Below, piece by piece: positions 27,101 through 33,838 of a stretch of DNA of 64,000 nucleotides. The position numbers were made by a program, and so were the translations under genes. Origin of the DNA: Verrucomicrobiaceae bacterium (lineage in GTDB: Bacteria > Verrucomicrobiota > Verrucomicrobiia > Verrucomicrobiales > Verrucomicrobiaceae); NCBI GenBank assembly GCA_027484445.1, contig JAIXSY010000044.1:38886-102885 (forward strand), given 5' to 3'. Numbering within the stretch: the stretch's first letter is position 1; every line of letters begins with the position of its first letter. A model generated the notes under the pieces. The model saw only the letters and a program-made list of their open reading frames with translations. It was not told the origin of the DNA and searched no databases.

Positions 27101-27241
27101 ATCGCAGATCGCCCCTGGGCTAGAGCTGAAGAATTGCTGAACATCGCCATCAATGCCTTCCTACAAGGGGCGGTTTCCAGCTGGACCTTGGCCAACGTGG
27201 GCCAAGCCGTGCAATCACCCTTGCTACCGCAGATTCGCTAA
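24191..27241 (+). CDS. Wzc-like co-polymerase (pseudo-kinase) fused to Wza-like export domain
   Basis: 1,016 residues from ATG 24191. The first half is a polysaccharide co-polymerase: helix 1 at about 62-80 (WWWMLLVGTAFAVTLMM), a long periplasmic coiled-coil region (about 200-430) and helix 2 at about 440-462. Residues about 470-675 correspond to the cytoplasmic BY-kinase position, but I see no Walker A P-loop and no Tyr-rich tail, so it is probably a dead kinase. A third hydrophobic stretch (about 685-702, ALSRYAALLLFTFQGLHAQE) looks like a retained signal peptide and leads into an outer-membrane export (OPX/Wza) part: LTLGPGDSVNLFMPG, then SLBB repeats (KVYVLGKVVKKGAINL, EIYVLGSVKMQGTQG). 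I know of PCP and OPX as separate proteins. This chain could link inner-membrane length control directly to the outer-membrane pore. The frame is uninterrupted. Confidence 0.85.
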   Translation: MPDPADTSSLPVTVAPRALRRPVVTSRRAEMVEVDAESPGAPTAIKLPFDPLRLIDALVRRWWWMLLVGTAFAVTLMMIGKARFETLHSAQAQIIKQEAASAFRQSESGETYKPRDFSIPTFVSLMHSSAVVEAASKRLDGKVPESVLRAGLIVTPMRGTDIVSISMTSDQSRELALQMLEAYTSTVLNLARDLERGSATEMRQFLQQQIERTDADLVKVNEELLDYSRREKLLDADKQMDAWLGELGNFTHKYESLRLDHETLDLRIQGVEKELSKVDTNVTRVDAARREVAELSVRYTDEHPTMIEAREKLAALEVQYANNGPRMDAPPKPGESNVAESLYLELVRLRSEKKVMSEQLTKLSALRDDLNQRLSQLPRKAMEYANIKSKQQTLESSRSLLASRQREAVLFEENAQGFFKLFAMDRPQDVKTITPTQKLTMVTGAGFVGGAGLVAFGIIAFTLMDNRIRSGGDLKRATGVPVIGLMPRDLRHLHESEEAWAFRTWTRLQPMLIIPARGEATLCGLLHDRDFQTATCMTWRLASAAVRRGQRCVTITYEASSAAMTLLDAVRDPEKLMTHLRAHRDEVCAIHMDESWTWSSEQRQLWWSALAKWRNTSDLIILITLPSVDQPESLLIAEKLPNLVWIGSSDSTEVQRVSDSLRMYRDAGCRLVAAVLDRAPQLKPLALSRYAALLLFTFQGLHAQEAPLSQQPNQPVAAASSSTLTLGPGDSVNLFMPGFEGHARTQVTIGPDGRLTYLQARDMVAAGLTLDQLRQKLTAELRRYYKNAKVVVTPFSFQSRKVYVLGKVVKKGAINLDRPMSLLEVIAEAGGLETGLFQQNTVELADLGRSFVMRGQQRLPVNLEALFLRGDMSQNVAVQPGDYLYFPSANSNEIYVLGSVKMQGTQGLLAHTSVHSAVAQAGGFTPQAYTKRILVIRGSLDKPERYVVDLNDILSARTQGFRLEPKDIVYIADRPWARAEELLNIAINAFLQGAVSSWTLANVGQAVQSPLLPQIR

Positions 27242-27300
27242 AACGATTTTCCTGCACTAGCTTTGCAATCTACGAAAAAGCCCTTGTCCTGAACCCCAGG

Positions 27301-27322
27301 CATGTCGTTAGTTTCCGACATG
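27301..27322 (+). repeat. Inverted repeat covering two candidate start codons
   Basis: CATGTCG - 8 nt - CGACATG. Each arm contains an ATG in the response regulator frame (27302 and 27320). As RNA it would form a 7-bp hairpin over the start region; it could also be an operator. Confidence 0.4.
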
Positions 27323-27991
27323 TCTGAGACTGCTAGCGATTCCCCGGCCTTGAATATCCTCCGCGTCGCCGTCGTGGAGGATGATGCGACTTTGCGTCTC
27401 TTCATGAAAAAACTCATTCAGAAGCCAGCGAATGGTTTTGAATTCATCGGAGCCTGGGAAACCGCAGAGGAATCCGTGAAGCCCATCATCGAAAGCAAGC
27501 CCCATGTGGTCGTCGTTGACCTTGAGTTGCCCAAGGTCTCAGGCATGGAGCTAATCCGTCAGCTTTCCCCACGCATGCCCAACACGGCCTTTGTCGTCCT
27601 CACCATCCATGATGACCCCGACAAAGTCTTCACAGCTCTGCGCTCGGGAGCGAACGGCTATCTTCTGAAAACAGCGAAGCCCAATGAGATCGCCGCAGGC
27701 ATCCGTCAGGCCAGTGAAGGAGGCGCTCCCCTGAGCCAGGAAATCGCGCGACTCCTCATCAAATCCTTTCAAGAGCCAGCCGTGCCGCAGAAAAAGGAAA
27801 TCCCAGGACTCACGCCACGGGAAGGCCAAATCCTGGAGCGCCTCGCACAGGGCATGGTGCCCAAGGAAGTGGGATATGACCTCGGGATCAGCTACGAGAC
27901 CGTGCGCGATTACCTCAAGGCCATTTACACAAAACTACACGTGCGGTCCCGAACCGAGGCAGTGATCAAATACCTGGAGCACCAGCAGTAG
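27302..27991 (+). CDS. NarL/LuxR-family response regulator
   Basis: 229 residues (start 27302 or 27320; both ATGs are in frame). The receiver domain (about 20-140) has VVEDDATLRLF, phosphoacceptor in VVVVDLELPKVSG, VLTIHDD and the Lys in GYLLKTAKP. The C-terminal HTH (about 165-225) has GLTPREGQILERLAQGM and GISYETVRDYLKAIYTKL, the LuxR/NarL recognition region. Such regulators bind inverted repeats of about 16-20 bp as dimers. It is embedded between the two export genes and, unlike most transcription units here, has no copy of the locus palindrome upstream. It is therefore my first candidate for the protein that reads that palindrome; this is inference. Confidence 0.92.
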   Translation: MSLVSDMSETASDSPALNILRVAVVEDDATLRLFMKKLIQKPANGFEFIGAWETAEESVKPIIESKPHVVVVDLELPKVSGMELIRQLSPRMPNTAFVVLTIHDDPDKVFTALRSGANGYLLKTAKPNEIAAGIRQASEGGAPLSQEIARLLIKSFQEPAVPQKKEIPGLTPREGQILERLAQGMVPKEVGYDLGISYETVRDYLKAIYTKLHVRSRTEAVIKYLEHQQ

Positions 27992-28051
27992 CTCAAGTTC
28001 ACCGACCTCTCTCGGTCTGACCTTTTCATCCCCAAAGTCAGACCGTGTTCA

Positions 28052-28067
28052 CCACCCACCTGTGGGG
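28052..28067 (+). promoter_or_regulatory. Palindromic EPS-regulon site 9
   Basis: CCAC-C-CA-CC-TG-T-GGGG followed by ATTGTT, ending 47 nt before ATG 28115. A second inverted element, TGGGTGG at 28073-28079, is complementary to CCACCCA in the left arm. Confidence 0.7.
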
Positions 28068-28114
28068 ATTGTTGGGTGGGAAGTCTCCGCGAAGCTTTCG
28101 GCATCACCGATGCT

Positions 28115-29179
28115 ATGAAAAAATTGCTTCCGCTCCTGCTGCTTCTGCCTGCATGCGCTTCGCTGCAAAAAGGACCAGGCTTTGATCCGCGCAGCCAAAG
28201 CCCTGCTGCAGTGGCCACTCCACAGTTTCAGTCCACGACACCCCCAGAAGCCATCCAGCCGCAGTGGCTGCAAAAACCTGAGAAAGCCTACACTTTGGGT
28301 CCAGGTGATAAAATCGAGCTAGAAATCCTCGGCGAGTCAGGCACTCGCACAGAAACATTCGTCACTCCCGATGCGAAAATCTATTTTGATCTACTTCCCG
28401 GAATAGACGTCGCTGGCAAAACCACTCAACAGCTCCAGGCCGAACTCGAAGCAGGCTTGGCCAAGTATTACAAACAACCTCAGGTCGCCGTAACGCTGCG
28501 AGAGGCCGTGAGTCAACGCGTTTGGATTTTGGGTCGCCTGAATGCTCCTGGCATTTACCCGATAAAGCAACCCATGCGTGTGCTCGATGCCGTGTCCCAA
28601 GCTGGTGGACTCTTCACCTCTCGATTCAGTGGCACGACAGAGGAGCTCGCGGATCTGAAGCACAGCTTCATCATTCGCCAGGGGCGCACACTTCCTGTCG
28701 ATTTTGAAAAACTGATCCGCAAGGGGGACATGTCCCAGAACATCTACTTGGAGCCGAACGATTACCTCTACCTACCTTCGGCACTAACCAATGAAGTGTA
28801 TGTGCTCGGGGCTGTGATGGAACCTCGCCCCATCGGCTTCATGAACGAGATGAATCTCATGTCCGCCATCGGTCGTGGCTTGGGCCTTCGTCCCGATGCA
28901 GACCTCACTCAAGTTTCCATCATCCGCGGCTCTTTGACAGAGCCTAAAATCGCTACCGTCAATGCGCTGGACATTATGCAAGGCAAGGCCACGAATCTTT
29001 TGCTAGAGCCGGGCGATATCGTTTATGTGCCTGGAGAGGGCTCCATTTCCCCAGCAGGCCTTGCCCGTGAGGCTGTGAATACCTTTGTTCGCTTAGTCGC
29101 TGCCAATGAAGGCTCCAATGCAGGTGCTCCTGGTGCTTCGGGAGTCGGGGTGAACATCAATCTCGGAGGAACCAACTGA
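28115..29179 (+). CDS. Wza-like polysaccharide export lipoprotein (OPX)
   Basis: 354 residues from ATG 28115 (an earlier GTG at 28076 lies within the regulatory region). A lipoprotein signal is clear: MKKLLPLLLLLPACASL, lipobox LPAC with Cys14. The poly-export domain (YTLGPGDKIELEILG) and SLBB repeats (RVWILGRLNAPGIYPI, EVYVLGAVMEPRPIG) follow. It should form or line the outer-membrane channel for the polysaccharide. It is paralogous to the C-terminal export part of the 24191 protein; for example DMSQNIYLEPNDYLYLPSA matches DMSQNVAVQPGDYLYFPSA. One base overlaps the next glycosyltransferase gene (TGATG). Confidence 0.9.
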   Translation: MKKLLPLLLLLPACASLQKGPGFDPRSQSPAAVATPQFQSTTPPEAIQPQWLQKPEKAYTLGPGDKIELEILGESGTRTETFVTPDAKIYFDLLPGIDVAGKTTQQLQAELEAGLAKYYKQPQVAVTLREAVSQRVWILGRLNAPGIYPIKQPMRVLDAVSQAGGLFTSRFSGTTEELADLKHSFIIRQGRTLPVDFEKLIRKGDMSQNIYLEPNDYLYLPSALTNEVYVLGAVMEPRPIGFMNEMNLMSAIGRGLGLRPDADLTQVSIIRGSLTEPKIATVNALDIMQGKATNLLLEPGDIVYVPGEGSISPAGLAREAVNTFVRLVAANEGSNAGAPGASGVGVNINLGGTN

Positions 29180-30612
29180 TGATCTCATTGACCCTTCCCA
29201 ACTTGGCGCGCCTTTCCCCTGCCCAGCCTGATTTGAACGCATCGGTGAGCCAAGCAGAAACTTCGGCCTCAATCCCAGCTGCTATGACTAGCACAAGAGC
29301 CAAGCCACGTGTGTTGATCATTGCAGAGGCGGCCAACCCTGTCCTGACCAGCGCAGCACTGGTAGGCTGGTCTTGTGCGAAAGCCATCGCCGCCGTGGCC
29401 GATGCACACATTGTGACTGAATGGCGGAATCGAGATGACTTTCTCCGCGCTGGTCTGAAGGAAGGTCAAGACTTCACCGCCATCAACAATCGACGACTTC
29501 AGCATCTGTCCTGGAGCCTAACAAACAAGATCAGTCCTCGGGGCCATTTCAGCTGGAGCCTCTATGCCATGCTTTCCAATCTGGCCTATCCCTTCTTTGA
29601 AAAGAAGCTCTGGAAGGCCTTCGGACCACGTCTGCGTGCAGGTGAGTTTGATATCGTGCATCGCATCTTGCCGCTATCACCCACGACCCCCAGCTGGATC
29701 GCGCCCAAGCTGAAAAAGATTGGCATTCCCCTGGTGCTAGGTCCCTTGAATGGCGGCGTGCCCTGGCCCAAAGGCTTCGACGAGCTTCGCCGCAACGAAC
29801 GCGATGCTGCGGGCAAACTTCGCAGTCTCTACCAGCTCACTCCAGGCCTCAAATTGTCTCGGGAATGCGCGAGCGCCATCCTAACAGCCTCGCGCACCAC
29901 TTATCGTGAGATGCCAAGCTCCGTTCAGGATCGCTGTGTCTTCATCCCTGAAAATGCGGTCGATCTCACCAAGTTTCCCCTCAATCCGCGTGAGGTGCCC
30001 CCCGAAGCGACAGACCGCCCCCTGCGTCTATCCTTTGTCGGACGACTCGTCGCCTTGAAGGGAGTCGATATGCTGCTGGAAGCTGCCGCCCCACTCCTCC
30101 GCACTGGTGCAGCCACGCTGGACATCATTGGAGATGGACCCGAGCGGGCTCGTTTGCAGTCCATCTTGGATCAACAGGGCCTGACCGACGCTGTGCGTAT
30201 GGAGGGCTGGATCGACCACGCCAAACTGGGGCCACGTCTTCGTGAAAGTGATCTATTCGTCTTTCCTAGCATTCGTGAATTTGGTGGAGGTGCAGTCCTG
30301 GAGGCCATGGCACTTGGCATACCTCCCGTCGTGCTGGATCATGGCGGCCCGCCTGAGTTGGTGCCACCTGGCACAGGCTTTGTGCTGCCCATGACCCACC
30401 GCGAGGATATCATTCGACGCTTGCGCGAGCTTTTGATCGCTGTGTCCACCGATGCTGCCAGACTGGACGAGGTCGGACGCAAAGCGCAGCAGCATGTTGG
30501 CACCTACTACACCTGGGAGGCCAAGGCCAAGCAGATCCTCGAAGTCTATGATTGGCTGCTGGGTCGGCGAGAAACAAAGCCCGACTGGGGAAGCCCCATG
30601 GGCATGAAGTAG
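29179..30612 (+). CDS. Glycosyltransferase family 4
   Basis: 477 residues; the first ~40 are a low-complexity extension before RVLIIAEAANPVLTSAAL, so the true start could be the internal ATG at 29284. The donor half has LRLSFVGRLVALKGVDMLLE and SIREFGGGAVLEAMALGIPP, a GT4 donor-binding region with extra glycines. Start codon overlaps the stop of the export lipoprotein, so export and glycosylation are coupled here. It converges on the Wzy-like gene, 97 bp apart. Confidence 0.86.
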   Translation: MISLTLPNLARLSPAQPDLNASVSQAETSASIPAAMTSTRAKPRVLIIAEAANPVLTSAALVGWSCAKAIAAVADAHIVTEWRNRDDFLRAGLKEGQDFTAINNRRLQHLSWSLTNKISPRGHFSWSLYAMLSNLAYPFFEKKLWKAFGPRLRAGEFDIVHRILPLSPTTPSWIAPKLKKIGIPLVLGPLNGGVPWPKGFDELRRNERDAAGKLRSLYQLTPGLKLSRECASAILTASRTTYREMPSSVQDRCVFIPENAVDLTKFPLNPREVPPEATDRPLRLSFVGRLVALKGVDMLLEAAAPLLRTGAATLDIIGDGPERARLQSILDQQGLTDAVRMEGWIDHAKLGPRLRESDLFVFPSIREFGGGAVLEAMALGIPPVVLDHGGPPELVPPGTGFVLPMTHREDIIRRLRELLIAVSTDAARLDEVGRKAQQHVGTYYTWEAKAKQILEVYDWLLGRRETKPDWGSPMGMK

Positions 30613-30627
30613 CTCGCCCTCCCAGTC

Positions 30628-30659
30628 AAAATCTCCCCAAGCGAAGTGATCGGAGATTT
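30628..30659. terminator. Possible shared terminator hairpin
   Basis: AAATCTCC (30628-30635) and GGAGATTT (30652-30659) form an 8-bp stem between the convergent GT4 and Wzy-like genes. The loop is long (16 nt) and there is no long T run, so it is only a weak candidate. Confidence 0.3.
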
Positions 30660-30709
30660 GATGTGGGATTCACAAGTCGTATCGGCAATTGCAAGCCTAG
30701 ATCAGGCTT

Positions 30710-32110
30710 TCATCTCGCCCTCGCACGGCGGTTCATTTCCATGCCAGAGAGAATGCCAGCCAGCATCAGCCAGTGAGATAGATTCTTGGTTTGCGTCAAA
30801 ATGCGCTCCACCAGCCCATGAGGATAGCAGATCAGCAAGGCAACCATGATGCCAAAGGCCACATAGCCCATCAGACTCTTGCCCCCAGAAAGAGTGGCGC
30901 GCAAACCATGCCAAAGCGTCACGGCCAGAAAGGACACAAAACAGCACCAGCCCAACCATCCGTTCTCTGCCAAAATCAGCCAATAGAGGCTCTCGGTCAG
31001 TGGATTGGCCCAGTAATTCTCATCGACGATCGTAAAGCCACGGCTGCGATCCCATTCCTCCAGCACTTCACTATACTTGGCCCCTCGTGGACGACTGTTC
31101 GCGATACCGAAGTTATTCCAGCCAATACCGATGACTGGATGATCCGACAGCATCGCTTTGGATTGGCGATTCAGGATGTCACGCAGATCCTCCGCAGTCT
31201 TCTCCTTACCCGCCTTCACCTCCTCCAGCCGTGAGTTGATCGAGTCCATGGCAAACATCAGCACCATGCCCGCACCGACCATGCCCATCAGCGAGGTCAG
31301 TGTCGTCCGCACGCCGGGCCCCCGCAGCCAAGCCATAAGCAGCACGATCGCTGCCCCAGCCGAATACGCAGCCAGAGCCGCGCGTGATACGGACAGCAGG
31401 ACACACAACCCCGCTGCGCCAAAGGCGGCATGGCACAGCCAAAGTAGCCGCCCTTTGACCTCACGATGCATGGCTGCTGCAAAAACGACACACGCGCTCA
31501 TGTAGGCCCACATGGACATCGGGTTTTGATGCTCAAACCATCCCTTGATCTGAAAATAGCCCTCCAAATAACGCATCTTCATGCAGATCCAGCCTTGCAC
31601 GATTAGCGCCAGAGCCAGCCCATAAATTGCGGCACGCAGATCTTTGTCATCGCGGAGAAACAAAGCCGCCGCAGCATAGATCAGCGTGCTTTTCACCACA
31701 CGCACAAAGGTCATCAGGCTGTAGGTGGGCTCCCAGGCATGGATGATGGAAATCAATCCCGCAAAGCACCACAGCAGGTAGATCCCAGTGCCAGGCGGCC
31801 AAGAAGCCCGGCACGGCATCGAAGGCTCGCGCGGTCCACGCAGCACCGCGATGATCAGAGCTATGGCAAAAACTTCGATTAAAGAGATCTCAAAGCCCTT
31901 GGTGTGACCTCGGTAAAAATCAATGCTGCCGAGCATCAGCGTGAACCTTCCCGGCTGTAGCGTTGGCATGAAAATCATCAACCCAAACAAAACACGCTGC
32001 CAAGAACGGCGCGTGGCCATCAGCCCCCCCAGCAGAGGAGCCAGACCTCCATAAAAGGCCAAAGCGATGACGAGTTTGATCAGATCTTTCAACTTCCCCC
32101 ACCTTGCCAT
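30710..32110 (-). CDS. Wzy / O-antigen ligase-type polymerase
   Basis: 466 residues from ATG 32110. Roughly ten or more membrane helices are visible, for example LVIALAFYGGLAPLLGGLM, LIYAAAALFLRDDKDL and MGYVAFGIMVALLICYPHG. A long loop (about residues 300-380) contains HPVIGIGWNNFGIANSRP and the LTESLYWLILAENGWLG segment, as in O-antigen ligase/polymerase proteins (Wzy_C-type family). It probably polymerises repeat units on the periplasmic side, or ligates chains. It is on the opposite strand to the rest of the locus and has its own palindrome 21 nt before the start. Confidence 0.87.
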   Translation of the reverse strand: MARWGKLKDLIKLVIALAFYGGLAPLLGGLMATRRSWQRVLFGLMIFMPTLQPGRFTLMLGSIDFYRGHTKGFEISLIEVFAIALIIAVLRGPREPSMPCRASWPPGTGIYLLWCFAGLISIIHAWEPTYSLMTFVRVVKSTLIYAAAALFLRDDKDLRAAIYGLALALIVQGWICMKMRYLEGYFQIKGWFEHQNPMSMWAYMSACVVFAAAMHREVKGRLLWLCHAAFGAAGLCVLLSVSRAALAAYSAGAAIVLLMAWLRGPGVRTTLTSLMGMVGAGMVLMFAMDSINSRLEEVKAGKEKTAEDLRDILNRQSKAMLSDHPVIGIGWNNFGIANSRPRGAKYSEVLEEWDRSRGFTIVDENYWANPLTESLYWLILAENGWLGWCCFVSFLAVTLWHGLRATLSGGKSLMGYVAFGIMVALLICYPHGLVERILTQTKNLSHWLMLAGILSGMEMNRRARAR

Positions 32111-32131
32111 CACCCAGGTCTGAAAGAAAGT

Positions 32132-32147
32132 CCCCTCATGTGTGGGG
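32132..32147. promoter_or_regulatory. Palindromic EPS-regulon site 10
   Basis: Plus strand CCCC-T-CA-TG-TG-T-GGGG. Read on the minus strand it is CCCC-A-CA-CA-TG-A-GGGG, 21 nt before the Wzy-like start at 32110. On the plus strand it ends 38 nt before an ATG at 32186 that opens only a 68-codon frame. It probably serves the minus-strand gene. Confidence 0.65.
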
Positions 32148-32463
32148 ATGGTTCAGGAAGCATTCATGCCGCAGTCTAAAGTTCCATGAAACCACTCCCC
32201 CACCTCCGTGCCTTCACCGCACTTTCGCAGGTCGCCCAGGTGGTCCAGGGCACAGCCCCACGCGTTCACCCCATCTTCGTCTGCCGTTGCGATGCGCTCA
32301 GTCCCCATGATTTCGGCGCTGAGTGTGATCGCTGGGCTGCACCCTTTCATTGCTGCTGCCTCGCAGTCACGAGCATGGCCCAGTCTCTCTAGCCACTTCG
32401 TTCTCGGGCTAGACTCACCACGCTCAGCCTTTTCACTCACCCTCTCCGCCTGTTGTGAAAGCT
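32148..32463. other. Upstream region without a confident gene
   Basis: Short frames are open on both strands (plus ATG 32186, 68 codons; minus from 32440, 95 codons), neither resembling a family I know. The plus ATG has the same spacing to the palindrome as true genes, so a decayed gene is possible. Confidence 0.35.
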
Positions 32464-33249
32464 ATGTCCCCGCTCGCCACCTCCTTGCCACGGCCTAGTC
32501 TCGCGGTGCTCATCCGATTTGCGAACTCAGCCACCACACTGCCCTCCGTCTTGAGTGCGCTAAAGCAACAAACCCTTCAGCCCGATGACATCCTTGGCAT
32601 CAACTCTGGAAGCCAGGATGGCTCTGCCACGCTTCTAGAGGCCGCAGGCGGTCGCATCATCGACTGGCCGCACCGCTACGAGCACGCCAAGGTGCTGAAC
32701 TTTGGCCTCAGCCACCTCACCGCTGATCTCGTGCTCATCCTCAGCTCACACACCGTGCTCGAATCTCCCGACGCACTCGCCCACATGGTGGAGGTGATGC
32801 GAGACCCCAGCACTGCCTGCGTCAGCCTGAAATGGGACAAAGATCCTTACTACAGCGACCGCATTGACTGGCAGGAACTGCGCGCCAAAGGCCTCAAGTT
32901 TGGCTCCATCTACAGCAACAGCATGGGCATGATTCGGCGTCGGCTCTGGCAGCAGCATCCCTTCGACGAAACCCTGCCCACGGCTGAAGATTACGCCTGG
33001 GCCATCCATCAGCTGCGCCAAGGCCACACCTGCCAGCGACTGGCCCTCCCCTTTCACTACCAGCGCCAGGGACACCTGCGCGACCGCGAATTCGCCGACA
33101 TCGTTTTCCGCTTCGCCCGGCAACATCGCCTGCACGTCGCTTGGCTCGGCGTCCGGGCTGCCGTGCGTGAGCTCATCTCTCCGCGCCGCACCCCTGCCAC
33201 ACGCGAACGCCTCCTCGCCTACCTGCGAGCCCAGCTCCGACTCAGCTAA
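32464..33249 (+). CDS. Glycosyltransferase family 2
   Basis: 261 residues from ATG 32464. GT-A features: LAVLIRFANSATTLPSVLSAL, DDILGINSGSQDGSATLLEA (nucleotide-binding SGSxDGS), LILSSHTVLESPDALAH at the usual DxD position (here SSH, so metal binding is altered) and PTAEDYAWAIHQL with the ED pair. It resembles the GT2 at 15803 in size and layout. It is the last gene of the polysaccharide locus and has no palindrome close upstream. The missing DxD makes full activity less certain. Confidence 0.8.
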   Translation: MSPLATSLPRPSLAVLIRFANSATTLPSVLSALKQQTLQPDDILGINSGSQDGSATLLEAAGGRIIDWPHRYEHAKVLNFGLSHLTADLVLILSSHTVLESPDALAHMVEVMRDPSTACVSLKWDKDPYYSDRIDWQELRAKGLKFGSIYSNSMGMIRRRLWQQHPFDETLPTAEDYAWAIHQLRQGHTCQRLALPFHYQRQGHLRDREFADIVFRFARQHRLHVAWLGVRAAVRELISPRRTPATRERLLAYLRAQLRLS

Positions 33250-33276
33250 AGCAAGCCAATTCATAGCGCGACAGGC

Positions 33277-33294
33277 CAGAAGCCATGGCTTCTG
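33277..33294. repeat. Perfect 18-bp palindrome
   Basis: CAGAAGCCATGGCTTCTG, fully self-complementary, 28 bp after the GT2 stop and about 180 bp before the sulfur genes. It may be an operator or part of a terminator; there is no T tract. Confidence 0.4.
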
Positions 33295-33477
33295 CCAGCA
33301 AAGCGCCGCTGAGAGGAAAAAGCATGGCTAGTTCTGACTAACGCCCAAGCTGGTTCGACCACGCAACTCAAAGCCGTGGAACCAACGATGGACTCCTGGA
33401 ATAAAAGAAAAAGAAGTGACTTTAATTCCTATTTGACAGATATACTTAAAAGAAGAAGGATGTTTCACGATCACCGC

Positions 33478-33666
33478 ATGAGTTCACACGCCCAGCCCCT
33501 TCAAGCCTCCAACGATTCTCACGAACTTTGGATTGAAATTGTCCGCCAAAAGCTCGCCTCCATGCGCTTCGGCTCGATCCAGCTTGTGGTCCATGAAGGC
33601 CGCGTGACCCAAGTCGAGAGCTTGGAGAAAACTCGCATCCCTGCCGAAGCCAACGCCGCACGCTAA
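33478..33666 (+). CDS. YezD-like small protein (DUF2292)
   Basis: 62 residues from ATG 33478. A frame extends upstream to 33376, but its N-terminal part is Lys/Arg-rich and unlike the family. The core ELWIEIVRQKLASMRFGSIQ and LVVHEGRVTQVESLEKTRI matches the short YezD/DUF2292 family, an alpha-beta fold of unknown activity found in many bacteria beside sulfur-assimilation genes. Its position just before cysteine synthase fits this. Role unknown. Confidence 0.75.
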   Translation: MSSHAQPLQASNDSHELWIEIVRQKLASMRFGSIQLVVHEGRVTQVESLEKTRIPAEANAAR

Positions 33667-33688
33667 ACCCCAACTCACCGCCCTCGCC

Positions 33689-33799
33689 ATGAATCACCTG
33701 CCTACACGCTACCATCAGCCCCCGGAAAGCCTTCTTACCGTGCGTCTGCGCGCATGGCTCAACCATTGGCTCAACGGCCTTTCCCGCAAGCTCGGCTGA
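33689..33799 (+). CDS. Small ORF, 36 residues
   Basis: ATG 33689 opens MNHLPTRYHQPPESLLTVRL and ends RKLG at 33799. It sits 22 bp after the YezD-like gene and 39 bp before cysK in the same direction. The second half (LRAWLNHWLNGLSRKLG) could form an amphipathic helix. I do not recognise it; its reality rests on position and orientation alone. Confidence 0.4.
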   Translation: MNHLPTRYHQPPESLLTVRLRAWLNHWLNGLSRKLG

Positions 33800-33838
33800 G
33801 AAACCTTCCCTTCATTCCATCTTTTTTGTTTTATCGTT

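Noticed and set aside
909..32147. Locus palindrome as an RNA hairpin or riboswitch
   Set aside because: The inner loop would be only two bases and the N positions flanking CA/TG do not covary; a DNA dyad fits better.
909..32147. Sigma-54 (-24/-12) promoters at the conserved upstream elements
   Set aside because: The repeated element lacks the TGGCAC-N5-TTGC pattern.
32153..32440. 95-codon minus-strand ORF
   Set aside because: It overlaps the palindrome-bearing region, has no recognised motif and competes with other open frames of the same length.
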